DNA from: an uncultured Desulfobulbaceae bacterium
GTDB taxonomy: Bacteria > Desulfobacterota > Desulfobulbia > Desulfobulbales > Desulfobulbaceae
Assembly (NCBI GenBank): GCA_947259225.1
Contig: CAMYLK010000006.1
Location: forward strand, 88,309-152,308
Direction of reading: 5' to 3'
DNA: 64,000 bases
Positions 17,560-26,447 of this stretch are shown piece after piece; the first letter of the stretch is position 1; the number at the start of each line of letters is the position of its first letter. A program made the translations under genes and the position numbers. The notes below the pieces were generated by a model. It made no database searches. It had not been told where the DNA came from and worked only from the letters and a program-made list of their open reading frames with translations.

Positions 17560-18321
17560 GTGCTGCGTGTTATTTTTAGATTGGCCCTCATTTTTGTTGT
17601 TGCTTTCGCCGGTGTAAAGGTGGGATACAACAGGCTTGAAAACCATTTGTTATCATCAGTGCCTGAGGTAAAGGTTGCGCAAACCGGGCCTGCAGCAAAT
17701 AAAGTTGAAATATTACGGAAGCCTCTTGATTATAAAATTATACTTGACCGTAATATTTTCGGTGCGGCTCTTGAGAAAACAGATATAACTGAAAATACAA
17801 AGCCGGTTGAGGATCTACAGCCGACAAAACTTAAACTGGCCCTGATGGGAACTGTTTCGGGGGACCAGAATGGTTCCAGAGCAATAATATCTGATGAAAC
17901 ATCAAAAAAACAGGATATATACGGAGTGGGCGACACCATTCAAGGTGCTAAGATTAAAGCGATTGAGCGCAGAAGGGTGGTCCTGAATGTCAATGGTCGT
18001 GATGAGGTCTTGAATATCAAGGAACGGGAAGGGGGAGGTACAAGGAACACCAGGCTTTCTTCTTCTCCGACATCATCGGAAGAGAGGAAAACCTTAAGGG
18101 ACAGATTATCCCTCAGGCGGCCTCTTGTACGGCCTGAAACCAAGACCAGGCAACGCACTCCGGTAAGATCATCAGGAAGGAGAAACTTGCGAGGGGTTGC
18201 GCCGCCTGGAGCTGATGCGGATGAGTTAATTGAAATGACTGATGATGACCTGCTTGAGGACCCACAGATGATGGAAGAAGAGAATATTGAAGAGCCGGAA
18301 TTGTTGGATGAGGAGCAATAA
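17560..18321 (+). CDS. gspC: Type II secretion protein GspC, HR domain without PDZ
   Basis: 253 residues, GTG start 2 nt after gspN. Order: membrane anchor (residues ~5-22), linker, then the homology region with KIILDRNIFGAAL, LKLALMGTVSG and AIISDETSKKQDIYGVGDTI. The HR domain contacts the N0 domain of the secretin GspD in the periplasm. Instead of the usual C-terminal PDZ domain there is a basic, serine/arginine-rich stretch (about residues 160-215) and then a very acidic tail (about 218-253, ending LLDEEQ). The next gene is gspD, 5 nt away, as expected for a C-D pair. Confidence 0.82.
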   Translation: MLRVIFRLALIFVVAFAGVKVGYNRLENHLLSSVPEVKVAQTGPAANKVEILRKPLDYKIILDRNIFGAALEKTDITENTKPVEDLQPTKLKLALMGTVSGDQNGSRAIISDETSKKQDIYGVGDTIQGAKIKAIERRRVVLNVNGRDEVLNIKEREGGGTRNTRLSSSPTSSEERKTLRDRLSLRRPLVRPETKTRQRTPVRSSGRRNLRGVAPPGADADELIEMTDDDLLEDPQMMEEENIEEPELLDEEQ

Positions 18322-18326
18322 GATAA

Positions 18327-20681
18327 ATGGATATTATGCATAAAATACGTAAGCAGATGAAATCAGGTTCGTTGTGTCCCTATTTTTCACTGGCCAGGAG
18401 AGTATCGGTTTTTGTTTTGGTAATTTGCTGTATGTACAGTGTATCAACGGTCAAATCGAATGTTGCCGCCCAGGAACTTGGAGATAAATCTCAGCAGTAT
18501 GTGACAATCGATTTCAATGATGTGGACATTAATCTTTTCATAAAATATATCAGTGAGCTGACAGGGAAGAATTTTATCATCGACCGGACGGTTAAGGGCA
18601 AAGTGACTATTATCTCCCCAACCAGGATTTCGGTGGAAGACGCCTACCATGTTTTTGAATCGGTGCTCGAAGTCCACGGGTTTACAACCGTACCAAGCGG
18701 GTCGGTAATCAAAATCATCCCTTCGGTCCAGGCGCGTTCAAAAAGTATCGCGACCATACGGGAACACGAAATGCTCTATCCGGAAGACAAGGTTGTAACC
18801 CAGCTGATCAACCTGAAGCATACCAATCCCGATGATGTTAAAAAGATACTCTCTCCTCTTGTTTCAAAGACCAGTGTTGTTATTGCCCACACTGATTCAG
18901 GGATGCTGATAATTACTGATGTTCTGTCTAATATTAACCGTCTGCAGGAAATAATCGGGGCCATTGATGTTCCTTCCGTGGGTGAGGAGTTGGTCGTCTT
19001 GCCACTGGAGCATGCCTCGGCGGATACGATCAGCAAATCGATAATGCAGCTTTTTCAGAGGACAGCGGTCAAAGGGGCGAAACGACTTCAAGTCGTGAAA
19101 ATCATTCCTTATGAGCGGACCAACTCTCTTATTATCTTTGCGTCAAAGGTGAATATCCAGAAGATCAAGGACCTCGTTGCCAGAATAGATGTAGAGATGG
19201 AAAGGGGGACGGGAAATATCCAGGTGTATTATCTGCAGCATGCTAACTCCGAGGAGTTGATAAAGGTACTGACCAACCTTCCCGGCGATGCTTCGACTGA
19301 TCCAAAAACAAAAGTGGCAGCCAAGAAGGCTCCCCCGATTTCAAAAAATGTCAAGATCATGGCCGACCCTGAAACGAATTCGCTCATAATCATCGCGCCC
19401 AGGGATGAATATCTTGTCCTTGAAAGCGTTATCCAGAAACTCGATATCCCGCGCAGGATGGTATACCTGGAAGCACTGATTATGGAAGTCAGTGTTACCA
19501 AAGCGTACGAGTTCGGTATCGATTGGGGTGGAGGGGGAGAATTTGATGATGGAACCGGGAAGCTGTTCAGTGGCTTCAGTGGATCTGAGAGCCCGGCCTA
19601 TCCATTGATCGGGGGCATTACTTCGGACCCTGCCGTCCTGGCGAGCGGTTTCACCTTCGGGGTGCTCAAGCAGGGAGTAAAGATAGGTAATGTTTTTTTC
19701 CCGGACCTCGCAGCCGTGATAAACGCTTATAAGGATGATTCGGATATAGAGATTATCTCAACCCCCCAGATACTCACCTCGGATAACAAGGAAGCGGAGA
19801 TCAAGGTGGGGCAGAATGTTCCCTATATCACGAGCCAGAACACAACTACAGCCCAGCAGGACTACACCAATTATGAGTACAAGGATGTGACGACAACGCT
19901 GAAGATACTTCCCCAGATCAACCAGTCGGACCTGCTGCGTCTTGATATAGGGGTTGAAGTCATCAAGCTGCAGTCCCTGAATGAAGGCAGGCCGATTACT
20001 TTTACCCGGACAGCGAATACGACCGTTGTGGTGTATAATGAGGAAACCGTTGTTATCGGAGGGATTATCGGGCAGGATACCACCCAGGATGAACGAAAGG
20101 TTCCCTTTCTCGGTGATATACCCCTGCTCGGCTGGCTGTTCAAGAACCATGGTCAGAAAAATGAAAAAGTAAACCTTTTTATTTTTATAACGCCGCATAT
20201 TGTGGAAAACCCGGCAGAACTTGCTTCCATGTATTATAAGAAACGGGATGTGATGGAGTACGTCAAAAAAGGGTCCAGCGCAATTCCTGACTGGAAATTT
20301 GAAAAGGAGCCCAACAAAAATCATGCGGTTGCACTGTCGGACCTGGGTTTTGACAGCCTGCAGAAAAAAGATTACGTGAAAGCACGCCAGTATTTCAACC
20401 AGGCCCTCAAAATTGATCCGGAAAACCCGTATGCCCTGTTGAACATGGGGGTGGTTGATGAGGAACAGGGGAACCTGCAAGGTGCCGCGGAGATGTACAG
20501 ACGGGTCATTGAACTGAAACTGCCGGAACCAAAAGTAGACGGCACACCCGCTGACGCAGACCTGCAGCTTATGGACCTGAAAAAGGTTGCCGAGGAAAAC
20601 CTCAGGAACCTGGATATCACTAACAGCTCCGTGCCGGTCCCGCCGCCACCAGCACCTGATGCCGAGGCGCCGAGCCTATGA
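18327..20681 (+). CDS. gspD: Type II secretion secretin GspD with C-terminal TPR extension
   Basis: 784 residues. Signal sequence with hydrophobic core about residues 28-45. The N0 domain begins QYVTIDFNDVDINLFIKYIS; N1-N3 repeats follow (for example VTQLINLKHTNPDDVKKILS and VLPLEHASADTISKSIMQLF). The secretin pore domain runs to about residue 640 (VPFLGDIPLLGWLFK, NLFIFITPHIV). Beyond it lie ~120 extra residues: a TPR-like pair (ALSDLGFDSLQKKDYVKARQ; NPYALLNMGVVDEEQGNLQG) and a proline-rich end. This replaces the normal short S-domain. GspD forms the outer-membrane channel. The stop overlaps the gspE ATG. Confidence 0.93.
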   Translation: MDIMHKIRKQMKSGSLCPYFSLARRVSVFVLVICCMYSVSTVKSNVAAQELGDKSQQYVTIDFNDVDINLFIKYISELTGKNFIIDRTVKGKVTIISPTRISVEDAYHVFESVLEVHGFTTVPSGSVIKIIPSVQARSKSIATIREHEMLYPEDKVVTQLINLKHTNPDDVKKILSPLVSKTSVVIAHTDSGMLIITDVLSNINRLQEIIGAIDVPSVGEELVVLPLEHASADTISKSIMQLFQRTAVKGAKRLQVVKIIPYERTNSLIIFASKVNIQKIKDLVARIDVEMERGTGNIQVYYLQHANSEELIKVLTNLPGDASTDPKTKVAAKKAPPISKNVKIMADPETNSLIIIAPRDEYLVLESVIQKLDIPRRMVYLEALIMEVSVTKAYEFGIDWGGGGEFDDGTGKLFSGFSGSESPAYPLIGGITSDPAVLASGFTFGVLKQGVKIGNVFFPDLAAVINAYKDDSDIEIISTPQILTSDNKEAEIKVGQNVPYITSQNTTTAQQDYTNYEYKDVTTTLKILPQINQSDLLRLDIGVEVIKLQSLNEGRPITFTRTANTTVVVYNEETVVIGGIIGQDTTQDERKVPFLGDIPLLGWLFKNHGQKNEKVNLFIFITPHIVENPAELASMYYKKRDVMEYVKKGSSAIPDWKFEKEPNKNHAVALSDLGFDSLQKKDYVKARQYFNQALKIDPENPYALLNMGVVDEEQGNLQGAAEMYRRVIELKLPEPKVDGTPADADLQLMDLKKVAEENLRNLDITNSSVPVPPPPAPDAEAPSL

Positions 20682-22369
20682 AATCACTGGGCCAGGTTCT
20701 CATAGATTCTTTCGACCTGCCTCCCGACAGCCTTGATGAGGCCCTGGCTGTTCAGCAGGAAAAGGGTGGCAGGATCGGGGAAATTCTTGTTCAGCAGAAA
20801 AACGTATCTCCAGACGACCTTCTGCAAGCCCGTAGTGAGCAGTGTGGCCTGGAATTGATCAGACATCTTCCGCCGAATCTCGATCCATTTTTCACTTCCC
20901 GGGTTCCTATTCATTACCTGAAAAAGTTTAAAATGATCCCGGTTGCCACGCCGGAAGAGTCATATATCGCTGTGGCAGATCCTTTTTATTTCCAGCAGGT
21001 GGATGACCTGCAGCGCGTTTTGAACTGGGACGGAATGCAGATATATCTTGCTTCTCAGGAGGAAATTTACAAAGCGATCAACATTGCCTATGACAAAACC
21101 AGCCAGGATCATGCGGACCAGGTTATGCAGGACATGGACATAGAAGATCCGGAAGCTATTATCTCTGAGATTGAGGAGACAGCAGACCTTCTGGATGACA
21201 CCAGTGACGCGCCGGTCATCAAACTTGTCAACCTTATGCTTTCACAGGCAGTGCGGGACAATGCCAGTGATATCCATATTGAACCGTATCAGGACATGGT
21301 CAAGATCCGCAAGCGGGTCGACGGTATTCTCTACGATATGTATACGCCACCCAAGCATGTGCAGTCAAAGCTTGTCTCACGTGTCAAAATCATGGCCAAG
21401 CTGGATATCGCCGAAAAGAGATTGCCCCAGGACGGAAGAATTGAGATAAGGATCGCGGACCGAAACGTTGATATACGTGTCTCAACCCTTCCCACATCTT
21501 TCGGGGAACGGGTGGTCATGCGTCTGCTGGACAAGTCCAACGTACTGCTGTCCCTTACAGACCTGGGTATGTCGGAAAGGGACCTTAACACCTTTCTCCA
21601 GCTTATCAAGGCCCCGCACGGCATTATTCTGGTTACCGGCCCCACCGGCAGCGGAAAAACCACAACGCTGTACTCTGCCCTGAGTATTCTCAACAAACCG
21701 GACATTAATATCATCACCGTCGAGGATCCGGTGGAATACCAGATAAAAGGGATCAGCCAGGTTCAGGTCAATCCCAAGATCGACCTGACCTTTGCAAACG
21801 GCCTGCGGACCATTGTCCGTCAGGACCCGGACATTATCCTGGTCGGGGAGATTCGTGATCTGGAGACAGCTGAGATAGCTATACAGGCGGCCCTGACAGG
21901 GCATCTTGTTTTTTCGACCCTGCACACCAATGATTCGGCCAGCGCCGTAACCCGGCTTATTGATATGGGTGTCGAATCATTCCTGGTTTCATCATCAGTA
22001 AATGCCATCCTTGCCCAGCGGCTGGTTCGAAAAATATGCGAGCAATGTAAGGAACCCTTTAATCCGGGCAGTGAGTTCCTTGCCCAGGTGGGGCTCACAA
22101 CTGAAGACCTTGGTGGCCGCCCCCTGCATCGTGGACGGGGATGTACGGAATGCCTCCATACCGGATACCAGGGCAGGATCGGCATTTTTGAACTGATGAT
22201 CCTGACCGACGAACTCAAGAATTTCATCCTTACCACCTCTGATTCCAATCAGATACGACAAAAGGCCCTCTCTTCATCGTCCGATTCAATGTTGACCCTG
22301 CGCCAGGACGGACTACAGAAAATCCTGGCCGGCCAGACCACTCTGGAAGAGGTGTTCAGGGTGACCTGA
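20678..22369 (+). CDS. gspE: Type II secretion ATPase GspE
   Basis: 563 residues. The N-terminal T2SSE_N domain (residues ~1-150) binds GspL. The ATPase core has Walker [13 protein letters not shown] (~321), Asp box ITVEDPVEYQ, Walker B ILVGEIRDLETAEIA and His box LVFSTLHTNDSASAVTRL. A tetracysteine zinc element is complete (C454-x2-C457 and C489-x2-C492). It powers pseudopilus extension from the cytosolic side. Start ATG 20678 overlaps the gspD stop (ATGA). It is the last gene of the plus-strand T2SS run; gspF follows convergently 29 nt away. Confidence 0.95.
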   Translation: MKSLGQVLIDSFDLPPDSLDEALAVQQEKGGRIGEILVQQKNVSPDDLLQARSEQCGLELIRHLPPNLDPFFTSRVPIHYLKKFKMIPVATPEESYIAVADPFYFQQVDDLQRVLNWDGMQIYLASQEEIYKAINIAYDKTSQDHADQVMQDMDIEDPEAIISEIEETADLLDDTSDAPVIKLVNLMLSQAVRDNASDIHIEPYQDMVKIRKRVDGILYDMYTPPKHVQSKLVSRVKIMAKLDIAEKRLPQDGRIEIRIADRNVDIRVSTLPTSFGERVVMRLLDKSNVLLSLTDLGMSERDLNTFLQLIKAPHGIILVTGPTGSGKTTTLYSALSILNKPDINIITVEDPVEYQIKGISQVQVNPKIDLTFANGLRTIVRQDPDIILVGEIRDLETAEIAIQAALTGHLVFSTLHTNDSASAVTRLIDMGVESFLVSSSVNAILAQRLVRKICEQCKEPFNPGSEFLAQVGLTTEDLGGRPLHRGRGCTECLHTGYQGRIGIFELMILTDELKNFILTTSDSNQIRQKALSSSSDSMLTLRQDGLQKILAGQTTLEEVFRVT

Positions 22370-22398
22370 ATAATTACAGGAAAAGTACTAAGCGTAAT

Positions 22399-23625
22399 TT
22401 ACCTGATCAGCTGGTTCATCTCAAAGATGGGCAGCAGGATGGAAACCACTATAAAGCTGACGAGCACACCCATGACAAGGATCATGACCGGTTCGATCAG
22501 GGATGTAAGAGCCATGATTTTTGTTTCAACCTCTTTTTCATAACTGTCGGCAACCTTGTTGAGCATTTTTTCCAGGGCTCCGCTCTGTTCTCCGACCGCG
22601 ATCATCTGTACGACCATGGGCATGAACCAGCGGCTTTTTTTCAAGACATTTGATAAACTCCTGCCTTTTTCCAGTTCCTCGGTAGCATCATCGATAACCT
22701 CGGCAAGCAGAACATTGTTGAAGATATTTTTCACAATATGCAAAGCCGTTATAAGCGGCACCCCTGAACTAAGGAGGCTGCCGAGGGTACGACCCATCCG
22801 GGCCGCTGCAATCTTCATGTTCAGATCTCCGAACAGGGGCAGAGTGAGCTTCAGCCGGTCCCAAATCATTTTACCTTGCGGTTGCCGGACAGCGAAACGA
22901 AGAGCAACAAGCATACCAATCAGGATGATAATGATTGCCCACCAGTAATTTGCCAGGAATCCGCTGAGGCTTATCAGGATAGAGGTCGGCAGGGGCAGGG
23001 CATGCTGCGTATCATCAAAAACCTGGGTTATACTTGGTACAATGAAAGTGATAAGCAGAAAGAGGACTATAGTTCCAACCAGTGCCATGAAGGCGGGGTA
23101 TATGAGTGCCGCCCTGATCCTTGATTTCATGGCTTGCTGAGTTTCACCGAAATCGGCAAGCTGCTCGAGCACAACATCCAGTGAGCCTGACGCTTCACCT
23201 GATTTCACCATGTTGACATAGATTCTTGAAAAAAGGCGTGGGTGGTCTGACAGGGCAGAGGTCAGCGAGTTTCCTTCATTAACCGCATCCTTAATCTGGG
23301 CTATTATTTTTTTGAATGTCTGGTTGGTAGTCTGCTCGATCAGGCCACCCAAAGCTGGCACCAGAGGAATGCCTGCCCCAAGCAGGGTGGCAAGCTGCCG
23401 GGTGGCGATGGAGACATCCTGATGCCGGATTCGTTGTCCAACCTGGATAACAGGGATTTTTCGCCCGGTTTTCTTTCTGGCGACCGGAACTGTCTCCATG
23501 ATGTCCACCGGGAAATTACCGGCTTGCCTGATCTTGTTGCGCGCAGCTGTCAGGCTGTCGGCATCAATAATGCCCTTTACCTTTTTCCCGGCTTTATCAA
23601 GGGCTGAATATTCGTAAACAGGCAT
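22399..23625 (-). CDS. gspF: Type II secretion inner-membrane platform protein GspF
   Basis: 408 residues. Begins MPVYEYSALDKAGKKVKGII, then two repeated T2SSF domains, each with a helical bundle and membrane segments (ALIYPAFMALVGTIVLFLLI; WWAIIIILIGMLVAL; SLIEPVMILVMGVLVSFIVV). The motif MVKSGEASGSLDVVLEQLAD and its repeat MIAVGEQSGALEKMLNKVAD are diagnostic. It is the polytopic centre of the assembly platform. It is encoded on the opposite strand to gspI-E, converging on gspE with 29 nt between, so it must be transcribed separately. Normal order is D-E-F on one strand. No Shine-Dalgarno is obvious before the ATG. Confidence 0.94.
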   Translation of the reverse strand: MPVYEYSALDKAGKKVKGIIDADSLTAARNKIRQAGNFPVDIMETVPVARKKTGRKIPVIQVGQRIRHQDVSIATRQLATLLGAGIPLVPALGGLIEQTTNQTFKKIIAQIKDAVNEGNSLTSALSDHPRLFSRIYVNMVKSGEASGSLDVVLEQLADFGETQQAMKSRIRAALIYPAFMALVGTIVLFLLITFIVPSITQVFDDTQHALPLPTSILISLSGFLANYWWAIIIILIGMLVALRFAVRQPQGKMIWDRLKLTLPLFGDLNMKIAAARMGRTLGSLLSSGVPLITALHIVKNIFNNVLLAEVIDDATEELEKGRSLSNVLKKSRWFMPMVVQMIAVGEQSGALEKMLNKVADSYEKEVETKIMALTSLIEPVMILVMGVLVSFIVVSILLPIFEMNQLIR

Positions 23626-23681
23626 TGGTCAGGTTGTGATGGAGTAAATAAAGTTTTGCAGGTTCATGATTGATGTAACAT

Positions 23682-23697
23682 TACCTCATTTGAGGTA
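23682..23697. repeat. 16-bp palindrome between gspF and the selenoprotein gene
   Basis: TACCTCATTTGAGGTA, two perfect 7-base arms around TT, lies in the 251-nt divergent region between gspF (minus) and the selW-type gene (plus). Position and symmetry suit an operator for either gene; the neighbouring DtxR-type regulator is one candidate ligand, but the sequence is not a recognised DtxR/MntR box. Nothing else is seen in this gap. Confidence 0.4.
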
Positions 23698-23876
23698 TTT
23701 ATGTTAAAAATACAAACGTTGAATTACGCTACTATACAGGTTGTCACACAGCTTGAAAATAAAAATTACTGAGATTCGGATGCGGCTGTGTATTTGCATA
23801 CAACACCTGATATGATAAAGTATCTGATACACAAACCCAGCATATATATATTAATATCATTACCAGGGATAAAACC

Positions 23877-24107
23877 ATGAAAATATCGATAGAATACTGT
23901 GTAAAATGAAACTATAGACCGCGTGGCTCCAGTCTGGAGGATGAACTCAGAGAGCAGTTAGGTTCTACTGTAGATGTAAGGCTCATTGGGGGCGAAAACG
24001 GTGTATTTGAGATTACGGTTGAGGGCGACCTTATCTTTGCCAAAAGCCAGCTTGGCCGTTTCCCGAATGACGGAGAGATTATAAATTTAATAAGGCAGGG
24101 TCAATAG
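23877..24107 (+). CDS. SelW-type (Rdx family) selenoprotein with in-frame UGA
   Basis: A 76-codon gene read through TGA at 23907-23909 as selenocysteine: N-terminus MKISIEYC-V-K-U, then NYRPRGSSLEDELREQLG, later GENGVFEITVEGDLIFAKSQ and GRFPNDGEI, ending TAG at 24105. C8-x-x-U11 is the thioredoxin-like redox motif of selenoprotein W / Rdx proteins, and the GVFEI, G-x-LIF-x-K and GRFP segments are family signatures. These small proteins are thought to act as thiol-redox or selenenyl-sulfide partners. A Shine-Dalgarno-like AGGGA precedes the ATG by ~7 nt. A hairpin placed like a bacterial SECIS follows the UGA. It is missed by any gene caller using TGA as stop, since the frame is split 10/65 codons. 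Sec machinery is not in the window. Confidence 0.9.
23907..23941 (+). promoter_or_regulatory. Putative bacterial SECIS element
   Basis: Immediately after the UGA, the mRNA can form an apical hairpin CUCC-AGUCU-GGAG (23927-23939). The loop carries GUCU, as in the fdhF SECIS loop of E. coli, with G at position 26 counting U of UGA as 1 (E. coli: 23). SelB recognises loop G-U in such hairpins. The lower stem is less clear. Confidence 0.6.
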
Positions 24108-24148
24108 AGGATGACAGGCCCACGTTTAAATGCGGAGCTGAAAAAAGT

Positions 24149-24604
24149 CTACTTGCTCGATTTTTCATTACAGAACGCACTGAAATCACGCGCAAGTTTG
24201 CTGCTGTCCATGGGGTGTGACTCTATAAAATCTGTAAAATTGATCATCTGTTCAATGATGACCCGGGGAGCTGCATGTTCCACCTTGCAGGCGCCGATTT
24301 CAGCCACCTCATCGGATATGTTGAGTATCTTGACAAAAAACTGTTTAATTGCATTATGGCGATGAACAACATCCTGGGCAACCTTGCGGCCCGTTTCGGT
24401 CAGCGTAATTGCTTCGTAGGGTGCGTAGTTGATAAGCCCTTTTTTTGAAAGTGAGCGCAGGGCCTCGGTAACGGAGGCACCGCTGACATCAAGGGATGCG
24501 GCAATGTCTTTCCCCCGGGCCACTTGTTTTTCGCTAATTATATTGTAAATTGCCTCAATGTAATCTTCCAGGCTTGCACTGAGCTGTATGGCTTTTTGAG
24601 TCAT
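24149..24604 (-). CDS. DtxR/MntR-family metal-dependent transcriptional repressor
   Basis: 151 residues from ATG 24604 (an upstream in-frame start at 24682 would add 26 residues unlike the family). The N-terminal winged helix reads SLEDYIEAIYNIISEKQVAR through GASVTEALRSLSKKGLINY. The metal-binding/dimerisation domain contains VVHRHNAIKQFF and CKVEHAAP, keeping the C-x-x-E-H ligands of the DtxR primary site. No SH3-like third domain, so MntR-like in size. It senses Fe2+ or Mn2+ and represses uptake genes. It converges with the selenoprotein gene (42 nt between ends); its targets are not evident here. Confidence 0.85.
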   Translation of the reverse strand: MTQKAIQLSASLEDYIEAIYNIISEKQVARGKDIAASLDVSGASVTEALRSLSKKGLINYAPYEAITLTETGRKVAQDVVHRHNAIKQFFVKILNISDEVAEIGACKVEHAAPRVIIEQMINFTDFIESHPMDSSKLARDFSAFCNEKSSK

Positions 24605-24752
24605 GGTAAATATGTTTTTTCCCTTGGGATTGGCTGTGTCCTTGACACCCTGCCTTTTTTTCAGGATAGTCAGAAAATACATGGTGCCCTTGTTACCGTC
24701 AAGGATAATGTCTGATTAACGAAGTTCCCGTTCAGGAGGATATGAAGCAGAT

Positions 24753-26447
24753 ATGCTGCAGGAACTGCGCATCGAAAACATGGCTTTGATCGACTCGCTG
24801 CAGCTCGATTTTTCGAGCAGGGAGAACGGGCTTGCTGTTTTTACTGGGGAAACTGGTGCAGGAAAGTCCATTATACTTCAGGCTATCAATTTACTTGCCG
24901 GCAGCAGGGGAGCATCTTCCTGGATTCGCAGTGACCGTGACAAGGCGGTCGTTGAAGCATTTTTCGGAGTTGTCGGCAATCAGCCCGAGATAAAAAGACT
25001 TTTTGATGACAATGACATTGACCTTGGTGATGGGTGCATTATCCGTAGAATATTTTCAAAGGACGGCAGGAGCCGTTTTTATGTGAATGACAGGCTGGTG
25101 ACAGCACGCCTGGCGGGTGAACTTACGGAAAACCTGGTTAATATAGCTTCGCAGCATGATCATCAGCAACTGCTTGTTCCACGCCGTCATATTGATTTCC
25201 TAGATACTTTTGGAGAGTTATGGGGCCGCCGGCACGAATTTGAAAAAGTATATAGCCAGTGGCAGCAGCTGCTGTCACGGCTGAACGAATTACGTAAACA
25301 GGAAAAGGATAAAGATCAACGGAGAGATTTCCTTTCCTTTCAGTTCAGGGAAATTCAGGATGCAGGAATAACCACTGATGAGGATCTGGATCTTGAACAG
25401 GAACGCAATCGCCTGAAATCATCCACCGCCCTCGGGGAGCTGGCCGGCAAAAGTTATGATCTGCTGAAAGACAGAACCCTTGAGAAGCTTGCCCTTGTTC
25501 GTAAAAACATGGAGCAGGTTGCAGCCCTTGATGAAAGCGCGCAGGTCCTGTCCGGTCGAATTATGTCTGCATGTTATGAAATTGAGGACCTTAAATCCGC
25601 ACTGCAGGAATATCTGGATTCCATCCCCTCTGATCCCCGCAGGCTTGATCAGGTCAATGAAAGGCTGGCCCTGCTGAAACAGCTGCAGCGCAAATACGGT
25701 CCTACTCTGGATAATGTTCTGGAGTATGGTGTGAAGGCAGAGAAGGAACTGGCCTCCCTTGACAGTCTGGAAAAACAGATAACAGATCTGGAAAATGAAA
25801 GGCTTGAACTTGACAGGACTGCCAGGGAGCTGGCACATGATCTTTCTTCTGGCCGGAAGAAGGCAGCAGGAAAACTCTCTTCTGCGATGCAGAACGAACT
25901 GTCCACCTTAAGTTTTCCGCAGGCGATTTTCGAGGTTGCGTTTGCAGATACTGAGGATTCGGTTAATGGGACGGTGCAGGCTACCGGTATCGATCAGGTG
26001 GAATTCCTGTTTTCCGCAAACCCGGGTGAACCTGCCAAACCCCTGGCAAAGGTTGCTTCAGGTGGTGAGCTTTCGCGTTTGATGCTGGCTATGAAATGCC
26101 TTCTTGCCAGGCGTGATCATGTAAACACTGTGGTTTTTGATGAGGTGGATGCGGGTATAGGGGGCAAAGCGGCCGAGGCTGTTGCCAGGAAGATCGCCGA
26201 GCTGTCTGAGCATCATCAGGTACTGTGCATAACTCATCTTCCCCAAATTGCCGCATCCGCCCATGAACACTTCATGGTGGAAAAGTCTGTTGTAGAGGGC
26301 AGGACAATGACAACGATAACGACCCTTGGCAAGGAAAAAAGAGTTATGGAACTCGCGCGTATGCTCGGCGGTGATACCCTGACGGAACAGACTGTTGCCT
26401 ATGCCAGAGAATTGGTGGAGTCCAACCCGGTGCAGAAGGGACAATGA
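24753..26447 (+). CDS. recN: DNA repair protein RecN
   Basis: 564 residues, an SMC-like ATPase in double-strand-break repair. Begins MLQELRIENMALIDSLQLDF; Walker A is FTGETGAGKSIILQAIN (~residues 30-45). Two coiled-coil arms occupy about residues 150-390. The C-terminal head has the signature VASGGELSRLMLAMK, Walker B VNTVVFDEVDAGIGG and the switch VLCITHLPQIAA. Length matches E. coli RecN (553). An AGGAGG lies ~12 nt upstream of the ATG. Its 3' end overlaps the next gene (ATGA), so the two are co-transcribed. Confidence 0.95.
   Translation: MLQELRIENMALIDSLQLDFSSRENGLAVFTGETGAGKSIILQAINLLAGSRGASSWIRSDRDKAVVEAFFGVVGNQPEIKRLFDDNDIDLGDGCIIRRIFSKDGRSRFYVNDRLVTARLAGELTENLVNIASQHDHQQLLVPRRHIDFLDTFGELWGRRHEFEKVYSQWQQLLSRLNELRKQEKDKDQRRDFLSFQFREIQDAGITTDEDLDLEQERNRLKSSTALGELAGKSYDLLKDRTLEKLALVRKNMEQVAALDESAQVLSGRIMSACYEIEDLKSALQEYLDSIPSDPRRLDQVNERLALLKQLQRKYGPTLDNVLEYGVKAEKELASLDSLEKQITDLENERLELDRTARELAHDLSSGRKKAAGKLSSAMQNELSTLSFPQAIFEVAFADTEDSVNGTVQATGIDQVEFLFSANPGEPAKPLAKVASGGELSRLMLAMKCLLARRDHVNTVVFDEVDAGIGGKAAEAVARKIAELSEHHQVLCITHLPQIAASAHEHFMVEKSVVEGRTMTTITTLGKEKRVMELARMLGGDTLTEQTVAYARELVESNPVQKGQ

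Noticed and set aside
19758..20480. 240-codon minus-strand frame inside gspD
   Set aside because: Shadow of a well-matched secretin gene.
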